Notes: generated by a model from the sequence alone, not told the origin. A DNA stretch of 15,130 nucleotides from an uncultured Aeromicrobium sp. (GCF_946221465.1 NZ_CAMJVP010000056.1:1-15130); one strand, 5' to 3'; positions 6,360 to 13,151 are shown, counted from the first letter of the stretch. Made by a program: numbers and translations.

Positions 6360-7220
6360 TCACGTCGAGTGCGAGAGCGGCCGCATCGCCCAGCGGATCG
6401 CACTGGTGACGGTGGTCCCCGCGGCACGGACGGCTGTCCCTTCCACCACCGGAAGCCAGGGAAGACGCAGTGGCCAGCGCGCCCAACGCGGCAGCAGCCC
6501 GACGGCGGCAGCGGTGAGGAGCCCGTAGGGAGCACGGAGCGCCAGCGGTACCGGAGGGTGCACGATCAGGAACCGCGCAGTCGCGCGGGCTGCGGCACTC
6601 GATGCGAGTTCGGGACGGTACGCGGCCAGCGCCGCGTCGAGTTCGGCGACGGTGCGCGGGACAGGGTCCGCGCCGAGCAGTTCCCCGGTGATCGCCGCCT
6701 GGGCGACGTAGCGGTCCCGCTCCGCGTCGGTGAGCGCGACGGCGCCGTAGCAGTCGTGTGCTCGCAGGAAGGAATCGACCTCTGCAACGTGCACCCAGCG
6801 CAGCAGATGGGGGTCGTCGGCCGCGTAACGCCGGCCGTCGGGAGCCGTTCCGCTGATGTGGGCGTGGACCGCGCGAACGATCGAGATGGCCCGGTCCGCC
6901 TGGTCGACCGGGGCGAAGGTCGTCTCGGCGAGGAAGCCGCTCGTGCGCTGCAGCCGCCCCCACGGATCCCCGCGGAACCCCGAATGCTGATCGACCGCGG
7001 CCATCGCCAGAGGATGCAGCGACTGCAACAGCAACGCCCGAAGACCACCGACGAACATCGACGCATCGCTGTGGACGCGCCAGATGGGATCCGCCGGATC
7101 GAAGCGGCGCGGACCGGGCGAACCGTGGATGCGATCTCGGCGCAGCGGACCCTCATCACCGGCCACCCGGGCGAAGATCGCGGCGCCCAGTCGAGACCGG
7201 GCGCCGTCGAGGAGGTCCAT
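6360..7220 (-). CDS. DUF2236 / oxygenase MpaB-family protein
   Basis: This 286-aa protein matches the DUF2236 layout. It has the N-terminal segment DPIWRVHSDASMFVGGLRAL followed by LLQSLHPLAMAAVDQHS, a mid segment DPHLLRWVHVAEVDSFL with conserved Arg and His, and a C-terminal helical region with FLIVHPPVPLALRAPYGLL. The family includes mycophenolic-acid MpaB and is related to the heme-containing rubber oxygenase Lcp, so a heme-dependent oxygenase-like activity is possible. Most members are uncharacterised. The ATG at 7220-7218 lies 20 nt after the DoxX gene. It has no clear Shine-Dalgarno but has TAGCGT exactly 6 nt before the ATG, a possible leaderless internal promoter. It is the third gene of the Usp-DoxX-MpaB unit, which suggests a redox or oxygen-related stress role by context. 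Confidence 0.85.
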   Translation of the reverse strand: MDLLDGARSRLGAAIFARVAGDEGPLRRDRIHGSPGPRRFDPADPIWRVHSDASMFVGGLRALLLQSLHPLAMAAVDQHSGFRGDPWGRLQRTSGFLAETTFAPVDQADRAISIVRAVHAHISGTAPDGRRYAADDPHLLRWVHVAEVDSFLRAHDCYGAVALTDAERDRYVAQAAITGELLGADPVPRTVAELDAALAAYRPELASSAAARATARFLIVHPPVPLALRAPYGLLTAAAVGLLPRWARWPLRLPWLPVVEGTAVRAAGTTVTSAIRWAMRPLSHST

Positions 7221-7240
7221 GGACCTACGCTACCTGGCGT

Positions 7241-7762
7241 TCACACGAGCCAGGACCGATCGCGGACCACCGGTAGCCGTTCCCACATCGTCCCGAATCC
7301 GAGGTAGCGGCCGGACCGGGTCATCGCCAACACGATGAGCACCAGCGACTGCACGATGTGATCGTCCATGAACGGATTCGTCTCCGGCCACAAGGTGGCC
7401 GACCACATCAGCATCAGCAACACTGCACCAGAAACTGCAGCGGGTGTCGTGGCGATGCCCAACATCAGCCCCAGCCCGATGCCGAGCAGTCCGATCATGA
7501 ACAGCCAGTCGACCCAGGCGTGGCCGCTCAGCGACTGGTAGAAGGATGCCAGCGGGCCGGAGGTGGCGTTGCCCAGGAATCCTGCCGTGGGGCTTCCGCC
7601 TTCGATCCAGGCATTCTCGCGCGGCGTGGAGAATCCCAGACCGAAGAGCTTGTCGAGGAACGCCCACAGGAAGATCCAGCCGATGCTCAGCCGGATCAGG
7701 CCGAGCAGGGTGCGCACCGCTGCGGTGAGTCGGACGTCCCGATCAAGTGTCGTGGTGGTCAT
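7241..7762 (-). CDS. DoxX-family integral membrane protein
   Basis: This 173-aa protein has four hydrophobic helices: LLGLIRLSIGWIFLWAFLDK, then WVDWLFMIGLLGIGLGLMLG, then AAVSGAVLLMLMWSATLW, then DDHIVQSLVLIVLAMTRSG. The pattern of R..IGW.FLWAFLDK near the N-terminus and a late D-hydrophobic helix is typical of DoxX. Some DoxX relatives are the small subunit of thiosulfate:quinone oxidoreductase, and mycobacterial DoxX works with SodA in a redox complex. The exact role here is unknown. The ATG at 7762-7760 has GGAG 7-8 nt upstream. It starts 9 nt after the Usp stop codon, so the two are almost certainly co-transcribed. Confidence 0.88.
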   Translation of the reverse strand: MTTTTLDRDVRLTAAVRTLLGLIRLSIGWIFLWAFLDKLFGLGFSTPRENAWIEGGSPTAGFLGNATSGPLASFYQSLSGHAWVDWLFMIGLLGIGLGLMLGIATTPAAVSGAVLLMLMWSATLWPETNPFMDDHIVQSLVLIVLAMTRSGRYLGFGTMWERLPVVRDRSWLV

Positions 7763-7771
7763 GATCTGCTC

Positions 7772-8245
7772 CTATTCAGTGGGTGGGGGTGGGGCGTTGT
7801 CGCCGCGAGAATCGACCCTGGCGGGCACGGCGACGACGATGGTGGACGCGTGGGTGAGGCAGTAGTGGCTGACTGAGCCCTGGAACATCCGGCTCAGACC
7901 CTTGTGGACCTGGGTGCCGAGGACGAGCATGTCGGCGTCGCGGGAGAGGTCGACGAGTACCGCGCCCGGTACCCCGTTGACGACGCTGAGACGATGCTTC
8001 GCGCTGTCGTCGAGCCGTCCGATCGCCTTCTCCACCCAGGACTGGGCCTGGGCTCGGATGTCGTTCTCCACGGCGAGCCACGGGATGGCGTATCCGCCCA
8101 TCGCCGCGGTCGGATCCAGCTGCCACACGTGCACGATCTCCAGCTCCGCGTTGCGCAACTGCGCCTCTTCTGCCGCCCAGCGCAGGGCTTCGGCACCAGC
8201 ATCGCTGTCGTCGAGTCCGACGACGATCTTCGAGGTGTCGGTCAT
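7772..8245 (-). CDS. Universal stress protein (UspA family), single domain
   Basis: This 157-aa cytoplasmic protein begins SKIVVGLDDSDAGAEALRWA, the standard UspA opening, with the ATP-contacting Asp after VVGLD. The nucleotide loop near residues 110-126 reads GTQVHKGLSRMFQGSVSHY. It fits the G-2x-G-9x-G(S/T) pattern except that the second Gly is Val, so ATP binding may be altered. The C-terminus ends with VVAVPAR and a Pro-rich tail. In mycobacteria such proteins are prominent DosR targets during hypoxia or NO stress. Here the gene is divergent from a DosR-like regulator and a DosR-box match lies about 82 bp upstream. The ATG at 8245-8243 has AAGGAG 9 nt upstream. It is the first gene of the Usp-DoxX-DUF2236 unit. 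Confidence 0.92.
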   Translation of the reverse strand: MTDTSKIVVGLDDSDAGAEALRWAAEEAQLRNAELEIVHVWQLDPTAAMGGYAIPWLAVENDIRAQAQSWVEKAIGRLDDSAKHRLSVVNGVPGAVLVDLSRDADMLVLGTQVHKGLSRMFQGSVSHYCLTHASTIVVAVPARVDSRGDNAPPPPTE

Positions 8246-8404
8246 GATGTGGTCTCCTTTCCTCTTTCACCTCCACACTCCTCCCGTTCCGGGCCTGCCG
8301 ATAGGGCCGGCCGTCATGGTTCATCGAGGACTTTGGTCCCTGATCGAAGGGGACCCTGGTGAGCGAGGGTCGTTCGTCCTCGGCGATGGCCTAGGTTGAG
8401 CCTC
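8246..8404. promoter_or_regulatory. Divergent promoter region between usp operon and DosR-like regulator
   Basis: This 159-bp region serves both directions. It holds a DosR-box match at 8327-8340, an inverted repeat GACCCT-8 nt-AGGGTC at 8352-8371, and TAGGTT at 8392-8397, 7 nt before the regulator ATG. On the minus strand, AAGGAG is the usp ribosome site. I could not place a confident -35/-10 pair for usp. Confidence 0.6.
8327..8340. promoter_or_regulatory. DosR/DevR-box-like operator
   Basis: The 14-mer AGGACTTTGGTCCC matches the core of the mycobacterial DosR box, GGGACTWWAGTCCC, at 12 of 14 positions. The mismatches are the first base and the A after the central WW. Flanking bases match less well. 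It lies 64 bp from the DosR-like regulator start and 82 bp from the usp start. The neighbouring regulator keeps the DNA-reading residues of DosR, which makes the match more meaningful than by sequence alone. Confidence 0.65.
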
Positions 8405-9034
8405 ATGACCGTGACTCGCGTCTTCATCGTCGACGACCATGAGGTCGTCCGTCGTGGTCTGCGCGGCATTGTGGAGGACGAGGACGGCCTCGTCGTGGTC
8501 GGTGAAGCCGCCACCGCCTCCCAGGCCCGGATGCGACTTGCGAATCAGGAGGTCGATGTCGCGGTCATCGACACCGACCTGCCCGACGGCACGGGGGCCG
8601 ATCTGTGCCGATGGGCGCGCGAGCGCTGGCCGCGAGTGGCCGTGCTGATGCTCGCGCTGACGAGGAACGATGAGGAGCTGTTCGCGGCGATCGCCGCCGG
8701 GGCCGCGGGCTTTCTTCTCTCCGAGGTGAGCGGACGCGACCTGGTCGACGCGATCCGTCGGCTCGCCGCGGGTCAATCGCTGATCGATCCGGCCGTCACC
8801 CGCATCGTGCTCGAACGGTTGCGGCATCCGCCCGGCGACCCGCTCACCTGCCTGTCGCCCCAGGAACGACGGGTGTTCACCTACCTGAGTGAGGGCCTGT
8901 CGAACCGGGAGATCGCCGCGCGCATGTCCCTCACCGAGAAGACGGTGAAGAACTACGTCTCAGCGGTCCTGGCCAAGCTCGGTCTCGAACGTCGAGCCCA
9001 GGCCGCGGCGTTCGCCCGCGAGCACGGGCTCTGA
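8405..9034 (+). CDS. DosR/DevR-like NarL-family response regulator with atypical receiver
   Basis: This 209-aa protein has a receiver (1-120) and a LuxR-type HTH (about 145-205). The HTH contains LSEGLSNREIAARMSLTEKT followed by VKNYVSAVLAKLGLERRAQA. It is almost the same as M. tuberculosis DosR, including the EKTVKNY residues that read DNA. The receiver keeps the acidic pocket (D10, D11) and phospho-acceptor D56 in VAVIDTDLPDG. The switch Thr (DosR T82) is Ala84, and the conserved Lys (DosR K104) is Ser106 in GFLLSE, so classical phospho-activation is doubtful. The start is ATG at 8405 rather than the TTG three codons upstream, because TAGGTT lies 7 nt before it (leaderless pattern). It is divergent from usp with a DosR-like box between them, suggesting autoregulation and control of usp. 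No sensor kinase is in the window. Confidence 0.9.
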   Translation: MTVTRVFIVDDHEVVRRGLRGIVEDEDGLVVVGEAATASQARMRLANQEVDVAVIDTDLPDGTGADLCRWARERWPRVAVLMLALTRNDEELFAAIAAGAAGFLLSEVSGRDLVDAIRRLAAGQSLIDPAVTRIVLERLRHPPGDPLTCLSPQERRVFTYLSEGLSNREIAARMSLTEKTVKNYVSAVLAKLGLERRAQAAAFAREHGL

Positions 9035-9059
9035 TGCCGGTGGGCCAGGCGACGGCGGA

Positions 9060-9065
9060 TACCCT
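9060..9065 (+). promoter_or_regulatory. Candidate leaderless -10 (TACCCT) of glyA
   Basis: TACCCT lies 6 nt before the glyA ATG in the 37-bp gap after the response regulator. No Shine-Dalgarno is visible upstream of this ATG. Position and spacing fit a leaderless transcript starting at or near the A of ATG. Confidence 0.4.
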
Positions 9066-9071
9066 GCAGTC

Positions 9072-10349
9072 ATGAGCCATGACGCCCGCCTCGTCGATTT
9101 CGACCCGCAGATCGCCTCACTGCTGGATGCCGAGCTGAAGCGCCAGCAGAGCACCCTCGAGATGATCGCTTCGGAGAACTTCGCCCCTGTCGCCGCTCTG
9201 GAGGCACAGGGAAGCGTCCTCACCAACAAGTACGCCGAGGGGTACCCGGGCAAGCGCTACTACGGCGGCTGTGAGTTCGTCGACCAGGTCGAGCAGATCG
9301 CGATCGATCGCCTCAAGCAGCTGTTCGATGCCCGGTACGCGAACGTGCAACCGCACTCAGGCGCCTCGGCCAACGCGGCTGCGCTCCACGCGCTGGCAAG
9401 CGCCGGCGACACCATCTTGGGCCTCGATTTGGCCAATGGCGGTCACCTCACGCACGGCATGAAGCTCAATTTCTCGGGCCGGCTGTACAAGGTCGTGCCG
9501 TACCACGTGGTGCCCGAGACTGGTCTCGTCGACATGGACGAGGTGCGTGCGCTGGCTCGCGAGCACCGCCCGCGGGTCATCATCGCGGGCTGGTCGGCCT
9601 ACCCCCGGCAGCTCGATTTCGCCGCGTTCCGCGCGATCGCCGACGAGGTCGACGCGAAGCTGTGGGTCGACATGGCGCACTTCGCCGGGCTCGTCGCGGC
9701 CGGTCTTCACCCGAGCCCGCTGCCCCACGCTCATCTCGTGACCACCACGACCCACAAGACCCTCGGCGGACCGCGCGGCGGCGCGATCCTCACCAACGAT
9801 GAGGACGTCGCCAAGAAGATGCGATCGGCGGTCTTCCCCGGCCAGCAGGGCGGGCCCCTCGAACACGTCATCGCGGCCAAGGCGGTCGCGTTCAAGATGG
9901 CACTCGAGCCGGAGTTCAAGGATCGGCAGGCCCGCACCCTCGAGGGCGCGCGGATCCTCGCCGAACGCCTGCTCGCCGACGACGCTAAGGCCGCCGGGAT
10001 CGAAGTGCTCAGCGGCGGCACCGACGTGCATCTGGTGCTTGTCGACCTGCGCCGCTCCGAACTCGATGGTCAGCAGGCCGAGGACCGTCTCGAGGAGGTG
10101 GGTATCACCGTCAACCGCAACGCCGTTCCCGACGATCCGCGTCCTCCCATGGTGACGTCGGGTCTGCGCATCGGCACGCCGGCCCTCGCGACGCGCGGCT
10201 TCGGCGCTGAGGAGTTCACCGAGGTCGCCGACATCATCGCCGCCGCTCTCCAGCCCGGCGACGTCGACGTCGAGAGTCTGCGTCGTCGCACGGCCGCGCT
10301 GGCCGATCGTTTCCCGCTCTACCCCGGCCTCACTCCCTTCACCGCCTGA
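9072..10349 (+). CDS. glyA: Serine hydroxymethyltransferase
   Basis: This 425-aa PLP enzyme converts serine and tetrahydrofolate to glycine and 5,10-methylene-THF, the main source of one-carbon units. Its length is normal. Key segments are IASENFAPVAALEAQGSVL, TNKYAEGYPGKRYYGGCEFV, QPHSGASANAAALHAL and WVDMAHFAGLVAAG. The PLP lysine is K229 in TTTTHKTLGGPRGG, and the C-terminal substrate Arg lies in TSGLRIGTPALATRG. The ATG at 9072 is the natural start (MSHDARLVDFDPQ); it lacks a Shine-Dalgarno and has TACCCT 6 nt upstream. The SURF1-like gene follows 3 bp after the stop, so read-through transcription is likely. Long minus-strand open frames across it (for example 9357-10655) are codon-bias shadows. 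Confidence 0.97.
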   Translation: MSHDARLVDFDPQIASLLDAELKRQQSTLEMIASENFAPVAALEAQGSVLTNKYAEGYPGKRYYGGCEFVDQVEQIAIDRLKQLFDARYANVQPHSGASANAAALHALASAGDTILGLDLANGGHLTHGMKLNFSGRLYKVVPYHVVPETGLVDMDEVRALAREHRPRVIIAGWSAYPRQLDFAAFRAIADEVDAKLWVDMAHFAGLVAAGLHPSPLPHAHLVTTTTHKTLGGPRGGAILTNDEDVAKKMRSAVFPGQQGGPLEHVIAAKAVAFKMALEPEFKDRQARTLEGARILAERLLADDAKAAGIEVLSGGTDVHLVLVDLRRSELDGQQAEDRLEEVGITVNRNAVPDDPRPPMVTSGLRIGTPALATRGFGAEEFTEVADIIAAALQPGDVDVESLRRRTAALADRFPLYPGLTPFTA

Positions 10350-10352
10350 CTC

Positions 10353-11126
10353 TTGTCCTCCGACCGTCCCCCCTCGACCCTCCGGCTGTGGCTCCGGCCG
10401 TCCATGCTGGGGATGCACGCCTTCGCGATCGTGGCTCTCGTGGTCTGCGTCGTCGCGGGCGCCTGGCAGCTGGGGGTCTACGACGCGCGCCAGGAGAGCG
10501 AACGGGCGGACCGACAGGAGGTGCCGACCAGGCCGCTGGCGGAGGTCTGGGGGCCCGACGAGATCTTCACGGCGCGCCAGCAGATGCGGCCGGTCACCAT
10601 CACCGGAGAGTTCCTCCCGGCCGACGAGCAACTGTGGGTGACGGGCAAGGAGCACCCGGGCGCGGGGGTCGGCGCCTGGCTCGTGGCGCCGGTCATGGTG
10701 GACGGATCCGCATTGCTGGTCGTGCGGGGATGGGCACCCGCGCCCGAGGGATTCCCTGAAGTTCCGAGTGGAACGGTGTCCTTCGAGGGCGTGCTGCAGC
10801 CTTCTGATGCGCCGTCAGGCCGCTTCGATCCGCAGACGCGCACGATCGGCGCGGTGCGCATTCCCACGCTCATCAACGAGTTGCCCTACGACCTGTGGTC
10901 CGGGTACGCCCTGGCCGATGACGCGGCGGTCGTCCCCGCGGGCCTGCGTTCCCCCGAGCTGCCGGAACCTGAGGTCTCGTGGACGGCCGGCGGCCGGAAT
11001 CTGGGCTACAGCCTGCAGTGGTGGGTGTTCGGCGCGTTCGTCGTGTTCATGTGGTGGCGGATGGGCCGGGAGTCGGTCGAAACGGCGCGGGAACGGTTGG
11101 ATCGCGGCGATAGCCTGGCGTCGTGA
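10353..11126 (+). CDS. SURF1-family cytochrome oxidase assembly protein
   Basis: This 257-aa membrane protein has the SURF1 plan of two membrane helices flanking a large outer domain. The first helix is MHAFAIVALVVCVVAGAWQL, followed by the SURF1-like GAWQLGVYDARQESE. The loop includes PVTITGEFLPADEQLWV and ALLVVRGWAPAPEGFPEVPS, family-typical strands. The last helix is LQWWVFGAFVVFMWWRMG. SURF1 helps insert heme a into cytochrome c oxidase subunit I; actinobacterial members act with aa3-type oxidases. The start is uncertain. The TTG at 10353, 3 bp after glyA, gives a sensible N-terminus (LRLWLRPSMLGMH), but no Shine-Dalgarno is seen. The next ATG at 10404 would clip the region before the helix. 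The gene ends in a GTGA overlap with the next gene. Confidence 0.88.
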   Translation: MSSDRPPSTLRLWLRPSMLGMHAFAIVALVVCVVAGAWQLGVYDARQESERADRQEVPTRPLAEVWGPDEIFTARQQMRPVTITGEFLPADEQLWVTGKEHPGAGVGAWLVAPVMVDGSALLVVRGWAPAPEGFPEVPSGTVSFEGVLQPSDAPSGRFDPQTRTIGAVRIPTLINELPYDLWSGYALADDAAVVPAGLRSPELPEPEVSWTAGGRNLGYSLQWWVFGAFVVFMWWRMGRESVETARERLDRGDSLAS

Positions 11127-11461
11127 ACGACCGGCTTCTGCGCGCGTACCAAGTCATGGCCACGATCGTCGGCCTCAATCTGCTCGTGGTCATGGCCGGC
11201 TTCCTCGGCAAGCTATTCACGGACCCGGGCTCGTTCTGGCATCGTCACCAGGACACCTTCTTGATCATCGACCAGATTCACGGCCTGCTGTTCATCGTGC
11301 TCGTCGTGCTCGTGGCGAAGCTGACGTTGCGGCAGAAGTGGAGCTGGGGCTACATGGTGAGCATCCTGCTCTTCGCCTGCATCCCGCTCGTCTCGTTCTG
11401 GTCCGAGCGGCGCACCACGCGTCGTGTACAGCGCGATCTCGCCGCCACTCGCGCGAGCTGA
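11123..11461 (+). CDS. DUF3817 integral membrane protein
   Basis: This 112-aa protein matches the small actinobacterial DUF3817 membrane family. It opens LLRAYQVMATIVGLNLLVVM, continues GFLGKLFTDPG, then DQIHGLLFIVLVVLVAKLTL and WGYMVSILLFACIPLVSFW, so three helices. The last part is basic (ERRTTRRVQRD), probably cytoplasmic. Its function is unknown. The family often sits beside SURF1 or guaA-type genes in Actinomycetota, which is the arrangement here. The start is GTG at 11123, overlapping the SURF1 stop as GTGA. TAGCCT also lies 6 nt upstream inside the SURF1 gene, so an extra leaderless transcript is possible. Confidence 0.85.
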   Translation: MNDRLLRAYQVMATIVGLNLLVVMAGFLGKLFTDPGSFWHRHQDTFLIIDQIHGLLFIVLVVLVAKLTLRQKWSWGYMVSILLFACIPLVSFWSERRTTRRVQRDLAATRAS

Positions 11462-11473
11462 GCAGCCGGCGCG

Positions 11474-11602
11474 TCAGTGCTGAACGCCGGAAGCCGCAGC
11501 GCCGGGATCGTAGGAGCCGCCCTTATCGGCGGTGGCTTTGCGGTAGACGACGACGCCGGTTGCGATGGCGCCGGTGAGGAGGAGAAGTCGGCGTAGGGAC
11601 AT
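11474..11602 (-). CDS. 42-aa membrane microprotein, possibly DLW-39-like
   Basis: A short minus-strand frame reads MSLRRLLLLTGAIATGVVVY, then RKATADKGGSYDPG and a short tail ending VQH. It is a single N-terminal hydrophobic helix followed by a basic and then acidic/Gly tail. Shape, size and the helix-YRK-A-D pattern resemble the small actinobacterial DLW-39 family, usually found near the gyrA end of this chromosomal block. The DLW motif itself is absent, so the assignment is tentative. TACCGT lies 6 nt before the ATG, again the leaderless pattern. It is convergent with DUF3817 (12 bp between the stops) and divergent from ppiA. Overlapping frames on the same strand (11350-11610) make no family sense. 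Confidence 0.6.
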   Translation of the reverse strand: MSLRRLLLLTGAIATGVVVYRKATADKGGSYDPGAAASGVQH

Positions 11603-11676
11603 GTTCCCACGGTAGCCGGATGTGCTTGCCCTCACGTGGGAGGATGGACACAGAACACCCCCCGAAAGGACTCGCA

Positions 11677-12195
11677 GTGCCCCTCACCGCCACCCTTCAC
11701 ACCAACCGCGGCGACATCGTGCTCACGCTGTTCGACAATCAGGCACCCGTCACGGTCGAGAACTTCGTCGGCCTCGCCGAGGGAAGCAAGGAGTGGCTCG
11801 ACCCCTCGACCCAGCAGGTCACCAGCAAGCCGCTCTACGACGGAGTCGTCTTCCACCGCGTCATCCGGGGCTTCATGATCCAGGGCGGTGACCCGCTCGG
11901 CAACGGCACCGGCGGTCCGGGCTATGAGTTCGGCGACGAGTTCCACCCCGACCTGCGGTTCGATCGCCCCTATCTGCTGGCCATGGCCAACGCGGGGCCC
12001 GGCACCAACGGATCCCAGTTCTTCATCACCGTCGGCCCACAGCCCCACCTCAATCGCCGGCACACGATCTTCGGGGAAGTCGCCGACCAGGCGAGTCGCG
12101 ACGTGGTCGACGCGATCGCCTCGACCGAGACCGACCGCTTCGATCGTCCCACCGAGGACGTCGTCATCACCTCGGTCACCATCGACCGCTCGTGA
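11677..12195 (+). CDS. ppiA: Peptidyl-prolyl cis-trans isomerase, cyclophilin type
   Basis: This 172-aa protein fits the single-domain bacterial cyclophilins. Core segments are MPLTATLHTNRGDIVLTLFD, the catalytic FHRVIRGFMIQGGDPLGNG (with the active Arg in FHRV), LLAMANAGPGTNGSQFFIT and RRHTIFGEV. The last has His where the cyclosporin-binding Trp of human CypA lies. The start is GTG at 11677 with AAAGGA 6 nt upstream, which gives the usual N-terminus. An upstream in-frame ATG at 11644 would add 11 residues without family support. There is no signal peptide, so it is cytosolic. It occupies the same genomic slot as M. tuberculosis ppiA (Rv0009). The stop overlaps the rhomboid start as GTGA. 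Confidence 0.95.
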   Translation: MPLTATLHTNRGDIVLTLFDNQAPVTVENFVGLAEGSKEWLDPSTQQVTSKPLYDGVVFHRVIRGFMIQGGDPLGNGTGGPGYEFGDEFHPDLRFDRPYLLAMANAGPGTNGSQFFITVGPQPHLNRRHTIFGEVADQASRDVVDAIASTETDRFDRPTEDVVITSVTIDRS

Positions 12196-13049
12196 CCCAG
12201 CCCTCGCCGCCGCACCGGTGCTACCGGCATCCCGATCGTGATGCCTACATCCAGTGTCAGCGCTGCGAGCGGTTCATCTGCCCTGAGGACATGCGCGAGG
12301 CGTCCGTCGGCTTCCAATGCCCCCAATGTGTTGCATCGGGGCAGGCGAGCGTCCGACGGCCCCGGACGGTCGCCGGGGGCGCGATCACCCTGAACTCCGG
12401 CGCCGTGACCACGGTGATCATCGGGCTCAACGTGGTGGCGCACGCGCTGGTGATGCTGACCGGCGGGTCCGGTGGCCCGGTGTTCAGCGAGGGCGCCATG
12501 GTGGGCGTGCAGGTCGCCTACCGGGAAGAGTACTGGCGCCTCCTCACATCCGCGTTCCTCCACGGCAGCCTGCTCCATCTCGGGTTCAACATGCTCGCGC
12601 TGTACCTGTTCGGGCCCTTTGTGGAGCAGATCCTCGGCCGCTGGCGGTACATCGCGACCTACCTGACCCTCTCGGCCTCGGCCTCGGCCTTCGTGTACTG
12701 GCTCTCCTCACCGATGGTGGCCACGATCGGCGCCTCAGGCGCCGTCTTCGGCATGTTCGGCCTGGCGTTGATCTTCCTGATCCGCCAGCGTCAGAACATC
12801 ACCGGCATGATCGCGCTCCTGGCCATCAACGGCCTCATCAGCCTCCAGTCGGGCATCAGCTGGCAGGGACACCTCGGTGGCTTCATCACCGGCTGTCTCC
12901 TGGGAGCGGTTTTCGCCTGGGCTCCGCGCGACCGCCGCACCGTCGCGCACCTGCTCGCGTTCACCGTCATGTGGACCCTCATCATCGCCGCGGTCGTGCT
13001 GCGCTCGGTCGATCTCATCGCGGCCCCCGTTCCCGTGCCGCTCAGCTGA
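12192..13049 (+). CDS. Rhomboid-family intramembrane serine protease with N-terminal zinc-binding domain
   Basis: This 285-aa protein starts with a Cys-rich zinc-ribbon-like region: C10, H13, C22, C25, C30, C43 and C46 in patterns CYRHPD, CQRC and CPQC. This B-box-like domain is usual for actinobacterial rhomboids. The membrane core follows, with LLTSAFLHGSLLHLGFNMLA (HxxxH-N motif), catalytic Ser182 in IGASGAVFGMFG and catalytic His227 in SWQGHLGGFITG. Six or seven helices are visible. It should cleave membrane proteins within the bilayer; the substrate is unknown. Both catalytic residues are intact. The GTG at 12192 overlaps the cyclophilin stop, so the two are translationally coupled. Confidence 0.95.
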   Translation: MTQPSPPHRCYRHPDRDAYIQCQRCERFICPEDMREASVGFQCPQCVASGQASVRRPRTVAGGAITLNSGAVTTVIIGLNVVAHALVMLTGGSGGPVFSEGAMVGVQVAYREEYWRLLTSAFLHGSLLHLGFNMLALYLFGPFVEQILGRWRYIATYLTLSASASAFVYWLSSPMVATIGASGAVFGMFGLALIFLIRQRQNITGMIALLAINGLISLQSGISWQGHLGGFITGCLLGAVFAWAPRDRRTVAHLLAFTVMWTLIIAAVVLRSVDLIAAPVPVPLS

Positions 13050-13072
13050 GCACGCAAATCACACCCATGTAG

Positions 13073-13124
13073 TTATCCACAATTGTGTGCACACATGTGG
13101 AGAGTTACACCGGTGTTATTCACA
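13073..13124 (+). promoter_or_regulatory. Cluster of DnaA-box-like 9-mers and nested palindromes
   Basis: In an AT-richer gap, TTATCCACA at 13073-13081 is a perfect match to the DnaA-box consensus. TTATTCACA at 13116-13124 has one mismatch. The reverse complement of TGTGGAGAG (13096-13104) has two. Between them lie perfect palindromes: CACAATTGTG (13078-13087), TGTGTGCACACA (13084-13095) and ACACCGGTGT (13107-13116). This is not the main oriC layout (dnaA and dnaN are not here), but the block is usually close to oriC. DnaA titration or regulation is possible. Confidence 0.5.
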
Positions 13125-13151
13125 CACTTACCCCCAGCGGTGGACAGGCAC

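Noticed and set aside
8349..8362. Second DosR box at the GGGGACCC stretch
   Set aside because: Only the GGGAC half-site matches; the right half diverges. It is better described as part of the GACCCT/AGGGTC inverted repeat.
9357..10655. 432-codon minus-strand open frame across glyA
   Set aside because: It is the antisense shadow of a clear serine hydroxymethyltransferase in high-GC DNA; its translation is His/Arg/Gly/Asp-rich without motifs.
11350..11610. 86-codon minus-strand frame over the end of DUF3817
   Set aside because: Composition is Ser/Ala/Arg-rich without motifs and it overlaps DUF3817 antisense; the 42-aa frame in another phase is the better candidate.
11644..11676. Alternative ATG start for the cyclophilin, adding 11 residues
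   Set aside because: The GTG at 11677 has a well-spaced AAAGGA and gives the family-standard N-terminus.
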